Source: Lacipirellulaceae bacterium (lineage in GTDB: Bacteria; Planctomycetota; Planctomycetia; Pirellulales; Lacipirellulaceae). Taken from it: a DNA stretch of 64,000 bases. Where the stretch lies: positions 310,001-374,000 of the forward strand of contig JAVJRG010000010.1 of assembly GCA_040218535.1 (NCBI GenBank), written 5' to 3'. Shown here piece by piece: positions 43,075 to 52,240 of the stretch. The notes beneath the pieces were generated by a model. That model made no database searches. It saw nothing but the letters and a program-made list of their open reading frames with translations, and was not told where the DNA came from. Made by a program: the position numbers and the translations under genes. Every line of letters begins with the position of its first letter. Position 1 is the stretch's first letter.

Positions 43075-44241
43075 ATGAAACGATTCGCTCTCACCGCATT
43101 ACTTCTCTCGGCCATTACTCCCGCGTCTTTTGCGGAAGATAAGCCCGTCAATTTCGAGACGCAGATCCTTCCAATCCTGGACACGAACTGCGTCTATTGC
43201 CACGGTCCTGAGAAGGCGATCAAGAAGCTTCGACTTGATTCTGCGGAACAAATCCAAGCGTTTCACGAAGACGAACTCATCGTCGCCGGAAAGCCCGACG
43301 AAAGCGAACTCTACGAGCGACTCATACTTCCTGAAGATCACAAGAAGCTGATGCCTAAGGACGCTGGTCCGCTCGAGAAAGAAGACATCGAACTCATTCG
43401 TAAATGGATCGCACAAGGAGCTTCGTTCACCTCAGCGACTGTACCGTCAGGCAAACCTGCCGAAACAAAGCCGGCAGCCGAAGAGAAGTCGTCGAATGAT
43501 ACTGTTCCTGAGGACTCCGAAGAGCTGAAGGATGTGAAACCCGCCTCTGCAGAAGCGATCAAGAGGATTTCTGCGACTGGCGCAAGCGTCATGCCCTTGT
43601 TTGGCAAAAGCGCGTTATTGCAGGTCAGCTTCGCCCAAGACCCAGGAGCGGCAACTCAGGAAAACTTGCAGATGCTGACTCAGGCGAGCGAGCAAATTGT
43701 TTGGCTGAATCTTGCGGGAGCACAGGTCAATGGTGATTCGCTGGCCGCACTTGCCAAGTTGCCCAACATCTCTCAGCTTCACCTTGAGAAATCGGCGGTC
43801 GACGATGCGGCCATTAAACATCTCTCAGGTCTGAATCGTCTAACTTACTTGAACCTCTACGGCACGCAGGTTAGCGATGCGGGCTTGCTGCACATAGCAG
43901 GCCTCAAGCGTCTGCGGAAGCTCTACGTCTGGGACACCAAAGTCAGCTACGATGGCGCGATGGCTCTCGAGAAGGCGATTCCAGGTCTCTCGGTCAACCT
44001 TGGCTGGAACCACCCTGTCGTCGCCAAAAAACGCATCGAAAAGCAGCTTGCTTCGGCGAAAAAAGAAGCCGAGGAGGCCAAAAAGCAGGCCGATGAAACG
44101 GCCAAGGCCGCCGCTAGAGCCAAGGAAGCCAACGAGCGTGCTGCCAAGCGATTGAAGGAATTGAATGAGGAGCTGAAGGCGTTGCAGGCACCTCCCGCCG
44201 AGAAAAGGGAAGAAGCCGCTAAGAAGGATGACAAAAAGTAG
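43075..44241 (+). CDS. secreted cytochrome c (PSCyt1)-LRR-like-coiled-coil protein
   Basis: A 388-residue exported protein. The ATG giving MKRFALTALLLSAITPASFA is preferred to an in-frame codon 45 bases upstream because it makes the signal peptide N-terminal. A single haem motif CVYCH is at C39-C42-H43, in a planctomycete-type cytochrome domain (KLRLDSAEQI, PDESELYERLIL, KLMPKDAGPLEKEDIELIRKWI). A Ser/Glu/Pro-rich linker follows, then LRR-like repeats (INLQ-like LHLEKSAVDDAAIKHL and LNLYGTQVSDAGLLHI). The C-terminus is a Lys/Glu/Ala coiled coil of about 65 residues. Possibly a scaffolded periplasmic electron carrier. Usually PSCyt1 is joined to DUF1549; this LRR form is distinct. Confidence 0.83.
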   Translation: MKRFALTALLLSAITPASFAEDKPVNFETQILPILDTNCVYCHGPEKAIKKLRLDSAEQIQAFHEDELIVAGKPDESELYERLILPEDHKKLMPKDAGPLEKEDIELIRKWIAQGASFTSATVPSGKPAETKPAAEEKSSNDTVPEDSEELKDVKPASAEAIKRISATGASVMPLFGKSALLQVSFAQDPGAATQENLQMLTQASEQIVWLNLAGAQVNGDSLAALAKLPNISQLHLEKSAVDDAAIKHLSGLNRLTYLNLYGTQVSDAGLLHIAGLKRLRKLYVWDTKVSYDGAMALEKAIPGLSVNLGWNHPVVAKKRIEKQLASAKKEAEEAKKQADETAKAAARAKEANERAAKRLKELNEELKALQAPPAEKREEAAKKDDKK

Positions 44242-44277
44242 AGAACATCCCTACTCACGCCAAAACGAGCTTAGAGT

Positions 44278-45498
44278 CTAAGCACCAAACTTGCCCAGTC
44301 GTCCGGCGTTCGCGAGCGCTAGCGTCATCAGATGCTTTGCCTCGAACTGCCCCAAGCCGCCACGTAGGCACTCCGCTTCGCCGAAGCTCTCGCACGGATC
44401 AGTACGGCAGTTCTTTGCCCACAGCAAGGTCGGCACGGGGTGCCAACTGTGGCTGGCCAGCATCGCAGGCGTGCTGTGGTCGCCGGTGGCGATGAAGACA
44501 TCCGGTCCCAGCTCCATAATTTTTGGCACTGCCGCGTCGAACTGCTCCGTGCGTTTCACTTTCTCCTCAAAGTTGCCATCCTCGCCGGTGCTGTCGGTGT
44601 ATTTGAAGTGGATGAAGAAGAAGTCGTAAGCGTCCCAATTGTCTTTTAAGACTTGCATCTGTTCGTCGAGCGTCTTGGCATCTCCCAGGATGTCCATCCC
44701 AACCAGCTGAGCCAGTCCTTTGTACATCGGATAAACAGCGATGGCTCCGGCACGTAAGCCGTAGACTTCTTCGTAGCTCGGTAAACTGGGCTTTGCTGCA
44801 ACGCCACGCAGCGTGCAGCAATTGGCCTTCGGTTGGCCGGCTAGGAGCTCGCGGGCTTGCTTCACAAACTCGTCGCAGATGTCAGCGGTGAGCTTGCTAT
44901 CCGGATCGTTTGCCTCTGCAGAAAGCGGCGGCACGCCTGTCGCTTGCGGATCGGTATCGGCTACGTTGCCATGCAGTTTGCCCTCATTCACGCCGGTACC
45001 ACGCAGCACAACGACAAAGCGGTGTTCCTTCACGGGTTCGACAAAGACTTCGACGTTGGGAATCGACACTTTACGCAATTTGATCGCTAGCGGAGCGCTC
45101 TCTTCGGTCGGCAGCCGACCAGCCCGGCGGTCGGTGATGTTGCCCGCGTCATCAATCGTGCAAAAGTTCGCACGAATCGCGACGTCTCCCTCTTTCAACT
45201 CGAAGCCGATGCCCGTCGCTTCTAAGGCACCTCGACCGATCAGATACTGCAGCGGGTCATAGCCGAACAGCCCCAAGTGACCGGGACCGCTACCCGGCGA
45301 GATTCCGTGGGTTACCGGGATGCTACCACCGCAAACGCCCTCCAAGGCTAACCTATCAAGATTCGGCGTCTGGGCGGTTTCCAGCTCAGTCATCCCCCCA
45401 GGCTGCTGGGGTAAACCGCCAAGGCCATCGCCGACATACATGACGATTTTCGAGTCGTTCTTGGTGAAGAGCTGCCGAGTGAGTGCGTGTAGATCCAT
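44278..45498 (-). CDS. apgM: 2,3-bisphosphoglycerate-independent phosphoglycerate mutase (ApgM type)
   Basis: A 406-residue enzyme of the archaeal-type iPGM family, alkaline-phosphatase superfamily. The metal-binding start is KIVMYVGDGLGGL, and the substrate-nucleophile region is THGISPGSGPGHLGLFGYDP with the catalytic serine. VFIATGDHSTPAMLASHSWHPVP holds further metal-ligand Asp and His residues. It interconverts 3- and 2-phosphoglycerate in glycolysis. It is divergent from pgi, 223 bases apart, so two glycolytic genes may share control. Confidence 0.92.
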   Translation of the reverse strand: MDLHALTRQLFTKNDSKIVMYVGDGLGGLPQQPGGMTELETAQTPNLDRLALEGVCGGSIPVTHGISPGSGPGHLGLFGYDPLQYLIGRGALEATGIGFELKEGDVAIRANFCTIDDAGNITDRRAGRLPTEESAPLAIKLRKVSIPNVEVFVEPVKEHRFVVVLRGTGVNEGKLHGNVADTDPQATGVPPLSAEANDPDSKLTADICDEFVKQARELLAGQPKANCCTLRGVAAKPSLPSYEEVYGLRAGAIAVYPMYKGLAQLVGMDILGDAKTLDEQMQVLKDNWDAYDFFFIHFKYTDSTGEDGNFEEKVKRTEQFDAAVPKIMELGPDVFIATGDHSTPAMLASHSWHPVPTLLWAKNCRTDPCESFGEAECLRGGLGQFEAKHLMTLALANAGRLGKFGA

Positions 45499-45721
45499 AG
45501 TAAAAGTGGGCAGTAATTAGGGGGCAGGGGGCAGTTTTGTTGGAGGGAACAGTCGGCGTGTTGTGTCTCGCCGACGCTTGAACCGAGATTCTATCGACTC
45601 GAACGCGAATCGTCACCTGTAGGCTCTTGCGGCTCCACAAGGAATGGAGACGATGAAGGACTGTGATTCAAACATTCTCTCTCACAACAGCCGAAATACG
45701 CACCTTCTAGGAATTCGAGAT

Positions 45722-47131
45722 ATGCCCAACAACCTGATCTCCTACGACCCCTCAGGCGTGATGATCCCTGAGCACGGCATCACGCCCGACGACCTAGCCG
45801 GAATCGCTCAAAGACTTGATGACGTTCGCGACGAGGTGCTGGCTGATTCACAGCTCTGGGCCGACGGCGTCGAGCCCGAAGAGAAGAAACCGCTTGATGC
45901 AGGTTTTCACGAGCTTCCGGGGCGTCTTCTCTCGGAGTTTCGCACCACAGGCCCTGAGAGTGAGGTGGGAAGAATTCAGGCGACGGCCGAACGACTCTCC
46001 GACCAAGTTGATCGAGTCGTGTCGCTCGGGATCGGCGGCTCCTACATGGGTGCCCGTGCCCTCATGGAAGCCTGCTGTCACCCCTACCATAACGAACTCC
46101 CCCGAGACCGCCGCGGCGGCCATCCTCGGATCACCTTCGAGGGAAACAATGTCGACAATGATGCCTTACGCGGACTGTTCGACTTGCTGCATCCCGATGA
46201 AGGGGGCGGGGTGGCTGACCAGTGGGGCATTGTCGTTATCAGCAAGAGTGGCGGCACGCTGGAGACGGCAGCTACTTTTCGCATCCTGCTCGAAAAACTC
46301 ACTGAATCATGTGATGACGATCTGGCGGAAGTCGCTCAACGCGTCGTCCCTGTCACCGGCAAAAGTGGCAAGCTGTTCGACTTGGCGGCAGCCATCGGCT
46401 GTCCCGATGTCTATGAAGTCCCCGACGGTGTCGGTGGTCGCTTCTCCGTCCTGTCAGCCGTTGGTCTCCTTCCCGCCGCGATCATGGGACTCGACATTGT
46501 GAAGCTTCTCGAAGGAGCCGAAGCAATGAACGAGCACTTCCGTAACAATCGGGTCGAGGACAACTTGGTCCTGCAGTATGTCGGTGTCTGTCACCTGATG
46601 GAAACGATGCGCGGCTGCGACATTCGCTTACTTTCCACGTGGGGCAAGCAGTTGGAGTCGCTTGGCCTATGGTACGACCAGCTCCTCTCCGAAAGCCTCG
46701 GCAAACAGGAACGAGGTGCCATGCCGTTGACCGTCGTCAACACACGCGACCTACACAGCCGCGGCCAACAGCATCAGGAAGGCAAACGTGACAAGCTGGT
46801 CACGAACGTGATCGTCGACGAGTTCCGCCGCGAACCGGTCGAAATCGGCGATAGCAAAAACAATCAGGACGGGCTCAATGAGCTATCAGAAAAGTCGCTG
46901 ATCGATGTTCTCGATGCAGCCACGAAAGGCACCAATCAAGCCTATCGCGAAGACGGACGTCCCACCGCAAATCTCCACTTACCACGAATCGACGAGCACA
47001 CCATGGGGCAGGTTTTCCAAATGCTCATGCTTGCGACGGTCGCTGAGGGTCGCCTAATTGGGATCAATCCATATGGGCAACCAGGGGTCGAGGCTTACAA
47101 AAAGAACATGAACGCGATCCTGCGCAGCTAA
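45722..47131 (+). CDS. pgi: glucose-6-phosphate isomerase
   Basis: A 469-residue protein. The start at the ATG giving MPNNLISYDPSG is chosen over one 78 bases upstream because AGGA lies about 9 bases before it and the family begins here; the upstream part looks non-coding. Phosphosugar-isomerase marks: VVSLGIGGSYMGARAL, the VVISKSGGTLETAATF substrate loop, PDGVGGRFSVLSAVGLLPAA and the C-terminal EHTMGQVFQMLMLATV. It converts glucose 6-phosphate and fructose 6-phosphate. Divergent neighbour apgM. Confidence 0.94.
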   Translation: MPNNLISYDPSGVMIPEHGITPDDLAGIAQRLDDVRDEVLADSQLWADGVEPEEKKPLDAGFHELPGRLLSEFRTTGPESEVGRIQATAERLSDQVDRVVSLGIGGSYMGARALMEACCHPYHNELPRDRRGGHPRITFEGNNVDNDALRGLFDLLHPDEGGGVADQWGIVVISKSGGTLETAATFRILLEKLTESCDDDLAEVAQRVVPVTGKSGKLFDLAAAIGCPDVYEVPDGVGGRFSVLSAVGLLPAAIMGLDIVKLLEGAEAMNEHFRNNRVEDNLVLQYVGVCHLMETMRGCDIRLLSTWGKQLESLGLWYDQLLSESLGKQERGAMPLTVVNTRDLHSRGQQHQEGKRDKLVTNVIVDEFRREPVEIGDSKNNQDGLNELSEKSLIDVLDAATKGTNQAYREDGRPTANLHLPRIDEHTMGQVFQMLMLATVAEGRLIGINPYGQPGVEAYKKNMNAILRS

Positions 47132-47292
47132 TATTTGACCGGATAACCGGAAAGAACTGGATCAACAAGATTATTTATTGTTAACCATGCTACAGTTTTG
47201 CGCTGGTTCGATCTCCTCTTCTTGAACTACCACTGCCAATTCTAAAAAACAACGTCCTGTAAATCTCGCGAATCCTGTTATCCGGTCCAATC

Positions 47293-47982
47293 ATGTCCCT
47301 CGAAATCACTTGGCTCGGCCACTCCACGTTCAAGATCGTTTCCGGTGAGTACACTCTGCTCGTCGACCCTTTCCTTAACGACTCGCCAGTCGCACCTATC
47401 AAAGCCGACGAAGCCGAAGCGGACTTCGTTTTACTCACGCATGGCCACTTTGATCACGTCGCTGACGCCGTCTCGATTGCCAAGCGTACGGAGGCCACGG
47501 TCATCGCCAACTTTGAGATTTGCGAGTGGCTCAAAGGGCAGGGCATTGCGGAAGAAAACGTTGTGCCACTCAACACCGGCGGTGGCTGCGATCAATCCTT
47601 TGGTCGCGTGACGATGACACTCGCTCATCACAGTTCAAGCCTCCCAGACGGATCGTATGGCGGAATCGCTGGAGGCTTTCTCCTCGAACTCGATGGCAAA
47701 CGGATCTACTTTGCAGGCGACACAAGCCTGTTTCTTGACATGAAGTTGATCGGCCTGGGCGGCATCGACTTAGCAGTCATACCAATCGGCGATCAGTTCA
47801 CGATGGGGCCGAACGATTCGCTCGAAGCGGTCAAGTTCCTCGGCGCGAAGAAAGTCATTCCTTGTCACTACAATACATGGCCTCCCATCGAGCAAGATGC
47901 ACAGGCTTGGTCAGAAACAGTCCGCGAACAGACCGCCGCTGAGCCAATCGTGCTCGAGCCAGGGCAATCAACCAGTTTCTAG
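47293..47982 (+). CDS. UPF0173-type metal-dependent hydrolase
   Basis: A 229-residue metallo-beta-lactamase-fold protein. The start is ITWLGHSTFKI; the dinuclear metal motif is LTHGHFDHVAD (H50, H52, D54, H55); YFAGDTSLFLDMKLIGLGGIDLAVIPIGDQFTMGP and ViPCHYNTWPPI complete the UPF0173 pattern. It is a cytoplasmic hydrolase with no firmly known natural substrate. No clear Shine-Dalgarno site before the ATG. Next gene is 163 bases away. Confidence 0.93.
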   Translation: MSLEITWLGHSTFKIVSGEYTLLVDPFLNDSPVAPIKADEAEADFVLLTHGHFDHVADAVSIAKRTEATVIANFEICEWLKGQGIAEENVVPLNTGGGCDQSFGRVTMTLAHHSSSLPDGSYGGIAGGFLLELDGKRIYFAGDTSLFLDMKLIGLGGIDLAVIPIGDQFTMGPNDSLEAVKFLGAKKVIPCHYNTWPPIEQDAQAWSETVREQTAAEPIVLEPGQSTSF

Positions 47983-48145
47983 CTGACGCCGACCCAGCTT
48001 TCGTCTCCGCTTGCAGCTGCATTTGATGGTTGCGGGCCATTTTTTACGCTTTCCCGGCGACCAAGAACGCTCCATAATGCGTATTGATCGTGCGGGCACT
48101 CCATGCTCGCAACGACTGTAATCCCAACAATCCAAGGACCTTTTC

Positions 48146-49096
48146 ATGCTTCGTCTCTCTCCCCTGAGAACTATTCTCTCACTTGCCCTCGTCGCCTGCG
48201 TCAACTCACCATCATTCGTTCGCGCACAAGCCACTGCGACTGCTGCAGCTCCGCTTGCGTGGAAATTCGAAGCTGGCGACCAGCATCATTACGAGATGAC
48301 TCAGAAGATGAATATGTCCATGAACATGGGCCAGGCCGGCAAGATGGACACGAGCATCAGCACGTTCATCGATACCACCTGGGACGTGGAAGGAATGAAC
48401 GATGAGGGCAATGCGGTCGTCAAACAAAACATCAACCGCATGAAGATGGACATCCAAGGCCCCGGCGGTCAGAACATCTCCGTCGACACGGCAGCCAAGG
48501 AAAAGCCCGAAGGCTTTGGGGCTCAGTTAGCACCTCTGGTCGAAGCGTTAACCTCGCAACCCTTCACGGTCACGATGACACCTCAGGGTAAAATCTTGAC
48601 CGTGGACGTTCCTGACGAATTACTCAAGAAGATGCAAGCCGCCCCAGGCGCAGCCATGATGGGCGAGTTGGCCTCGAAGAAAGGTTTTGAGCAACTCATT
48701 CGTCAAGGCTCTCTCTACTTCCCCGAAGGGGAAATCAAAGAAGGCCAAAATTGGAGTAACAAGGTCGAAACCAAGAACCCCATGTTTGGTAAACAAACCA
48801 TCGAAACCACCTACACTTATGCAGGCTCGAAGGAACTGGAAGGCAAAGAGTACGAAGTCTTCAAGCCGAACTTGAAGCTCGACTTCGGCGACGGCGAAGG
48901 TGCCCGCGGCACGCAAGTCGTCATCGACAAGCAAGGCTCTTCAGGTGAAATCCTCTTTGATCGCGAAGCCGGGCATCTTGCTCAGTCCATGATCAAGCAA
49001 AACATGGAGCTGACGATCACCGCCGGTGGACAAAATATCAATCAAGTCATCAAGCAGACGATCGACTTGAAGCGTGTTGAGAAGAAAGAAAAGTAG
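48146..49096 (+). CDS. secreted DUF6263-like protein
   Basis: A 316-residue exported protein. Signal peptide about 1-28 ending VRAQATA. AAGGA lies 7 bases before the ATG. The mature protein is beta-rich, with AWKFEAGDQHHYEMTQKMNM, VSVDT-like EGAQLAPLVEALTSQPFTVT and IDKQGSSGEILFD; this matches the DUF6263 pattern of planctomycete secreted proteins. Function unknown. It is rich in Met and Gln near the start. Confidence 0.65.
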   Translation: MLRLSPLRTILSLALVACVNSPSFVRAQATATAAAPLAWKFEAGDQHHYEMTQKMNMSMNMGQAGKMDTSISTFIDTTWDVEGMNDEGNAVVKQNINRMKMDIQGPGGQNISVDTAAKEKPEGFGAQLAPLVEALTSQPFTVTMTPQGKILTVDVPDELLKKMQAAPGAAMMGELASKKGFEQLIRQGSLYFPEGEIKEGQNWSNKVETKNPMFGKQTIETTYTYAGSKELEGKEYEVFKPNLKLDFGDGEGARGTQVVIDKQGSSGEILFDREAGHLAQSMIKQNMELTITAGGQNINQVIKQTIDLKRVEKKEK

Positions 49097-49141
49097 CGTC
49101 GCGGGCTGAAAAGTACCAGAATTAGCCGGCGAGCACGGCTC

Positions 49142-49507
49142 TTAGTGGTTTTGCTCGCCCGGTGAGTTTTCTTCGCTAGTTTCCTCTAAGATTTTGACAG
49201 GTCGCACTTGCACGTCATCGCCTTGAACGCGCACTTCAAACCGGTCGATCTTCAACCGCGGATTGTCCATCCAACGTCCATCCGTCACGTTGAAAGACCA
49301 AGCGTGCCAGGGGCACATGACGCAACCGTTTTCGTCGAGCTGACCCGCCCCGAGTGACGCTCCCATGTGGGGGCAGAGGTCGTCGATCGCAAAGTATTCA
49401 CCCTGATGATTGAACACAGCGATCAGCCGCTCTCCCACATGAAAAGTTCCCCCCTGCCCAACGGGCAAGGCATCGGTCGTCGTCACGGTCACAAATTCTT
49501 CGCTCAT
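49142..49507 (-). CDS. Rieske [2Fe-2S] protein, ferredoxin/nitrite-reductase-subunit type
   Basis: A 121-residue protein with the Rieske motif CPHMGASLGAG (C45, H47) and CPWHAWSF (C65, H68). Length and lack of an export signal fit a soluble Rieske ferredoxin or the small subunit of nitrite reductase. The ATG giving MSEEFVTVTT is chosen because upstream residues look non-coding. It likely passes electrons to an oxygenase or reductase encoded elsewhere. Confidence 0.9.
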   Translation of the reverse strand: MSEEFVTVTTTDALPVGQGGTFHVGERLIAVFNHQGEYFAIDDLCPHMGASLGAGQLDENGCVMCPWHAWSFNVTDGRWMDNPRLKIDRFEVRVQGDDVQVRPVKILEETSEENSPGEQNH

Positions 49508-49590
49508 ACCCTCTATCTTACCAGTGTTGGACAATCGGAAACACTGGTGATTCACTTCATGCGAAGCTATTCTAGTAGACGCAGTTATCA

Positions 49591-49630
49591 GCACTGAAAA
49601 CTGAACACTGACAGTTGAAAACTCTTCTTT
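49591..49630 (+). repeat. leader repeat copy 1, directly before the MazG-like gene
   Basis: A 40-base A-rich sequence ending at the base before the ATG, with GAAAACTGAACACTG and then GAAAACTCTTC. A near copy lies at 52201-52240 directly before the ABC ATPase gene. Neither has a Shine-Dalgarno site. Confidence 0.75.
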
Positions 49631-49951
49631 ATGCCCAACCCTAAAACTGAAATCTCATTGCGCGATTTCCAGCAACTCATTCGCAACATGTACCACGACA
49701 AGGACGTGGCGCGGGGAGTTGATGGGACGTTCATGTGGCTGATGGAGGAAGTTGGCGAACTGGCTTCAGCACTGCGAGAAGGGACACCTGAAGAGCTAGC
49801 TGCCGAGTTTGCCGATGTCTTTGCCTGGCTGACAACAATCGCCAACGTCGCCGGCGTAGACCTTACCGCAGCCATCGCTGAGAAGTACGGCAGCGGCTGC
49901 CCCGGCTGCGGACTCCTCGCCTGCACCTGCGACGACTCGGAGAAGCCGTGA
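49631..49951 (+). CDS. MazG-like nucleotide pyrophosphohydrolase
   Basis: A 106-residue single-domain protein. The helical MazG-type metal site is WLMEEVGELASAL followed by LAAEFADVFAWL (E-E-x-x-E ... E-x-x-D). It would cleave nucleoside triphosphates to monophosphates and pyrophosphate, for example to clear non-canonical nucleotides. The C-terminal CPGCGLLACTC is unusual, with four cysteines that could bind zinc or an Fe-S cluster. Its stop overlaps the next start as GTGA. Confidence 0.85.
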   Translation: MPNPKTEISLRDFQQLIRNMYHDKDVARGVDGTFMWLMEEVGELASALREGTPEELAAEFADVFAWLTTIANVAGVDLTAAIAEKYGSGCPGCGLLACTCDDSEKP

Positions 49952-52197
49952 CGCGTTCTCAGCACCGAAACTTTCGCACAAAATTCAGTCTCTGGCTAAC
50001 GCTCTGCCTATCGCTTGTCGTCTTCGCCGCCCCTACCGGCAAAGCACAAGAGCCCAAGCCAACGCAAATCGCTGATTTGCAGCTCGGCTTCGAGGGCTCT
50101 TACAAAGCCGGCTGTTGGACACAACTTGAAGCCACGATTGCCGGAGCCGAAAAAGCAACGGCCTTGCTGACTGTCACGATGCCGGACTCCGACGGTGTGC
50201 CGGTCTCCTACGTGACTCCACCGGAGCGTCTTGTCTCCGTCTCGCCTGGCAACCTCACGAAGGCGCGACTGTTGGTCCGCCCTGGGCAAACGGGTGCTGG
50301 CATTAAGTTGGATCTCGTTTCTACTGAAGGCAAACTGCTCGCCAGCCGGAAATACATCAGCGGCTATGAGAAGGCCCCCGGCATCATACGGACCGGTCAC
50401 GCTTCGACCAATCGCCTGATCGTAGGAATTGGCAACCAGTCCGGGATGGCAGAAATCGTCCGCAACCAAAACAACGACATCGAAGACTACGCGACTCGCT
50501 TCGCTGGAGTCGAGGACGCAGCTAGTTTACCGCTCGATTGGCAGGGCTATGAAGGCGTCGATTCGGTGGTCCTCACTACGTCGGACCCGACCTTTTACCG
50601 CGCTATGTCAGCAAACTCGTCTCGACTGGACGCATTGAATCGTTGGGTTGAGCTGGGCGGTCGCCTCGTCATCTTCTGCGGCGCGGAAGCGGAGGAACTA
50701 CTCGGCAAGGAAGGCCCGCTTGCAAGGTTCTCACCAGGAGAATTCGCTGGTATGGCCCCGTTGCGCGACTCTTCGAAAATCGAGCGTTTCGCCAATGTCA
50801 ATGAATCAATCAATCGCGGACGCATTGATCTCCGCATCCCGCGTTTTGCGAGCGTCAAAGGCACCGTCCTCGCGTCGGCTGGTAATGAGCCCGGTGAATT
50901 ACCACTCGCGGTTCGTACGCGTGTTGGGTTGGGAGAAGTAACCTTCGTGGGACTTGATCCAGACGCAGCTCCTCTCTCTGGCTGGGAAGGGCGGACGGAA
51001 CTTCTTCGCACGGCACTTGGCTGGCCCATTATCGACCCTGACGACCAGCAGCAGGTGAATGACTATGCCTACACGGCCATGCCGGATTTTGTGAATCAGC
51101 TCCGCGCCGCCCTCGACAATAAATTCGAGGGGGTAACCCCGGTGCCCTTCGGTATCGTTGCTCTGCTGGTGCTCCTCTACATCGCGCTGATCGGTCCCGG
51201 CGACTACTTCTTCGTCAAACGCGTCTTCAAGCGAATGGAGCTCACTTGGGTAACGTTTCCGCTAACGGTCGCCTTGGTTTCATTAGGTGCCTATTGGTTG
51301 GCTTATTACCTCAAAGGGGACCAACTCCGCGTGAACCAGGTGGAGATCATCGACGTGGATGTCTCCACCGGCGAAACTCGTGGCACGGTTTGGACCAACT
51401 TCTTCAGTCCCCGCGCCAAAAAATACGAACTGACGCTAAAGCCTTACTTTGCCACCCAAAAGGCGACCGTCTCGAAACCACCAATGACTGCCTGGCTCGG
51501 CATGCCAGGCGTTGGGTTAGGCGGAATGCAAGCCGGCGGGATGCAAACCACGATGTTTGATCGCGGCTACCTCATCCCTCCTACGATGGATGCAATGGTC
51601 GGCTTGCCCGTCCAGGAATGGTCGACGAAAACCATCACGGCCCGTTGGATTGGAACCGTGGACGACTCCAACGACGGCCCAATTAATGCTCGCTTACAAA
51701 TCGACGACGACGGTATGCTGACAGGACGCCTTGAGAACACTTCGGGTGTGAATTGGAAAGAGTGTTTACTTCTCCACAACACGTGGGCGTACCGACTGAA
51801 ATCGGTCGCCGCTGGAGAGACCGCGAAGATCGACTCCTCCGTCGAGCCAAAGTCGATCCAAACGGTGCTAACAGGCGGATCTAGAGAAACGACCAAGAAC
51901 GGTACGACCGTGTATCCTGGTTACAATGACGACATTCCAAAAATGCTTAGAACGATGATGTTCTACGAGGCTGCCGGCGGCATGTCCTACGCCAACATGG
52001 TGAGCCGCTATCAACACTTCGTCGACCTCAGCCACCTGCTACAAGGGGACCAGGCAATCCTGGTAGCTCGCGTCAAACAGCAGCAAAGCAGCCAGTGGTT
52101 CGACAAGGATTCGCCTCTTCGTAGCGATAAAGACCTTAACTGGACTTATTATCGATTTGTCATCCCATTGAAAAAGCTCGAAGTCCTGGGGCCGTAA
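49948..52197 (+). CDS. large exported membrane protein with amidotransferase-like domain
   Basis: A 749-residue protein. The start is a GTG overlapping the MazG-like stop. A signal helix (LWLTLCLSLVVFAAPTGKAQ) opens the protein. About 190-250 (DSVVLTTSDPTFYRAMSANS; LGGRLVIFCGAEAEELL) is like the glutamine-amidotransferase/ThuA-type Rossmann fold of planctomycete membrane proteins. About 395-450 holds two helices (GIVALLVLLYIALIGPGDYFF; FPLTVALVSLGAYWLAYYL). The C-terminal half is beta-rich and periplasmic. No catalytic residues could be assigned. The next gene is an ABC ATPase, so it may be the membrane or accessory part of that system. Confidence 0.75.
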   Translation: MTRSQHRNFRTKFSLWLTLCLSLVVFAAPTGKAQEPKPTQIADLQLGFEGSYKAGCWTQLEATIAGAEKATALLTVTMPDSDGVPVSYVTPPERLVSVSPGNLTKARLLVRPGQTGAGIKLDLVSTEGKLLASRKYISGYEKAPGIIRTGHASTNRLIVGIGNQSGMAEIVRNQNNDIEDYATRFAGVEDAASLPLDWQGYEGVDSVVLTTSDPTFYRAMSANSSRLDALNRWVELGGRLVIFCGAEAEELLGKEGPLARFSPGEFAGMAPLRDSSKIERFANVNESINRGRIDLRIPRFASVKGTVLASAGNEPGELPLAVRTRVGLGEVTFVGLDPDAAPLSGWEGRTELLRTALGWPIIDPDDQQQVNDYAYTAMPDFVNQLRAALDNKFEGVTPVPFGIVALLVLLYIALIGPGDYFFVKRVFKRMELTWVTFPLTVALVSLGAYWLAYYLKGDQLRVNQVEIIDVDVSTGETRGTVWTNFFSPRAKKYELTLKPYFATQKATVSKPPMTAWLGMPGVGLGGMQAGGMQTTMFDRGYLIPPTMDAMVGLPVQEWSTKTITARWIGTVDDSNDGPINARLQIDDDGMLTGRLENTSGVNWKECLLLHNTWAYRLKSVAAGETAKIDSSVEPKSIQTVLTGGSRETTKNGTTVYPGYNDDIPKMLRTMMFYEAAGGMSYANMVSRYQHFVDLSHLLQGDQAILVARVKQQQSSQWFDKDSPLRSDKDLNWTYYRFVIPLKKLEVLGP

Positions 52198-52200
52198 GCT

Positions 52201-52240
52201 GCGTATTGAAAACTGAACACTGTAAACTGAAAACTCTTCA
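52201..52240 (+). repeat. leader repeat copy 2, directly before the ABC ATPase gene
   Basis: A 40-base sequence ending at the base before the ATG. It shares GAAAACTGAACACTG and GAAAACTCTTC in the same order and spacing with the copy at 49591-49630. Confidence 0.75.

Noticed and set aside
45644-45721. Longer N-terminus of pgi
   Set aside because: The extra residues look non-coding and the downstream ATG has AGGA at good spacing and the family start.
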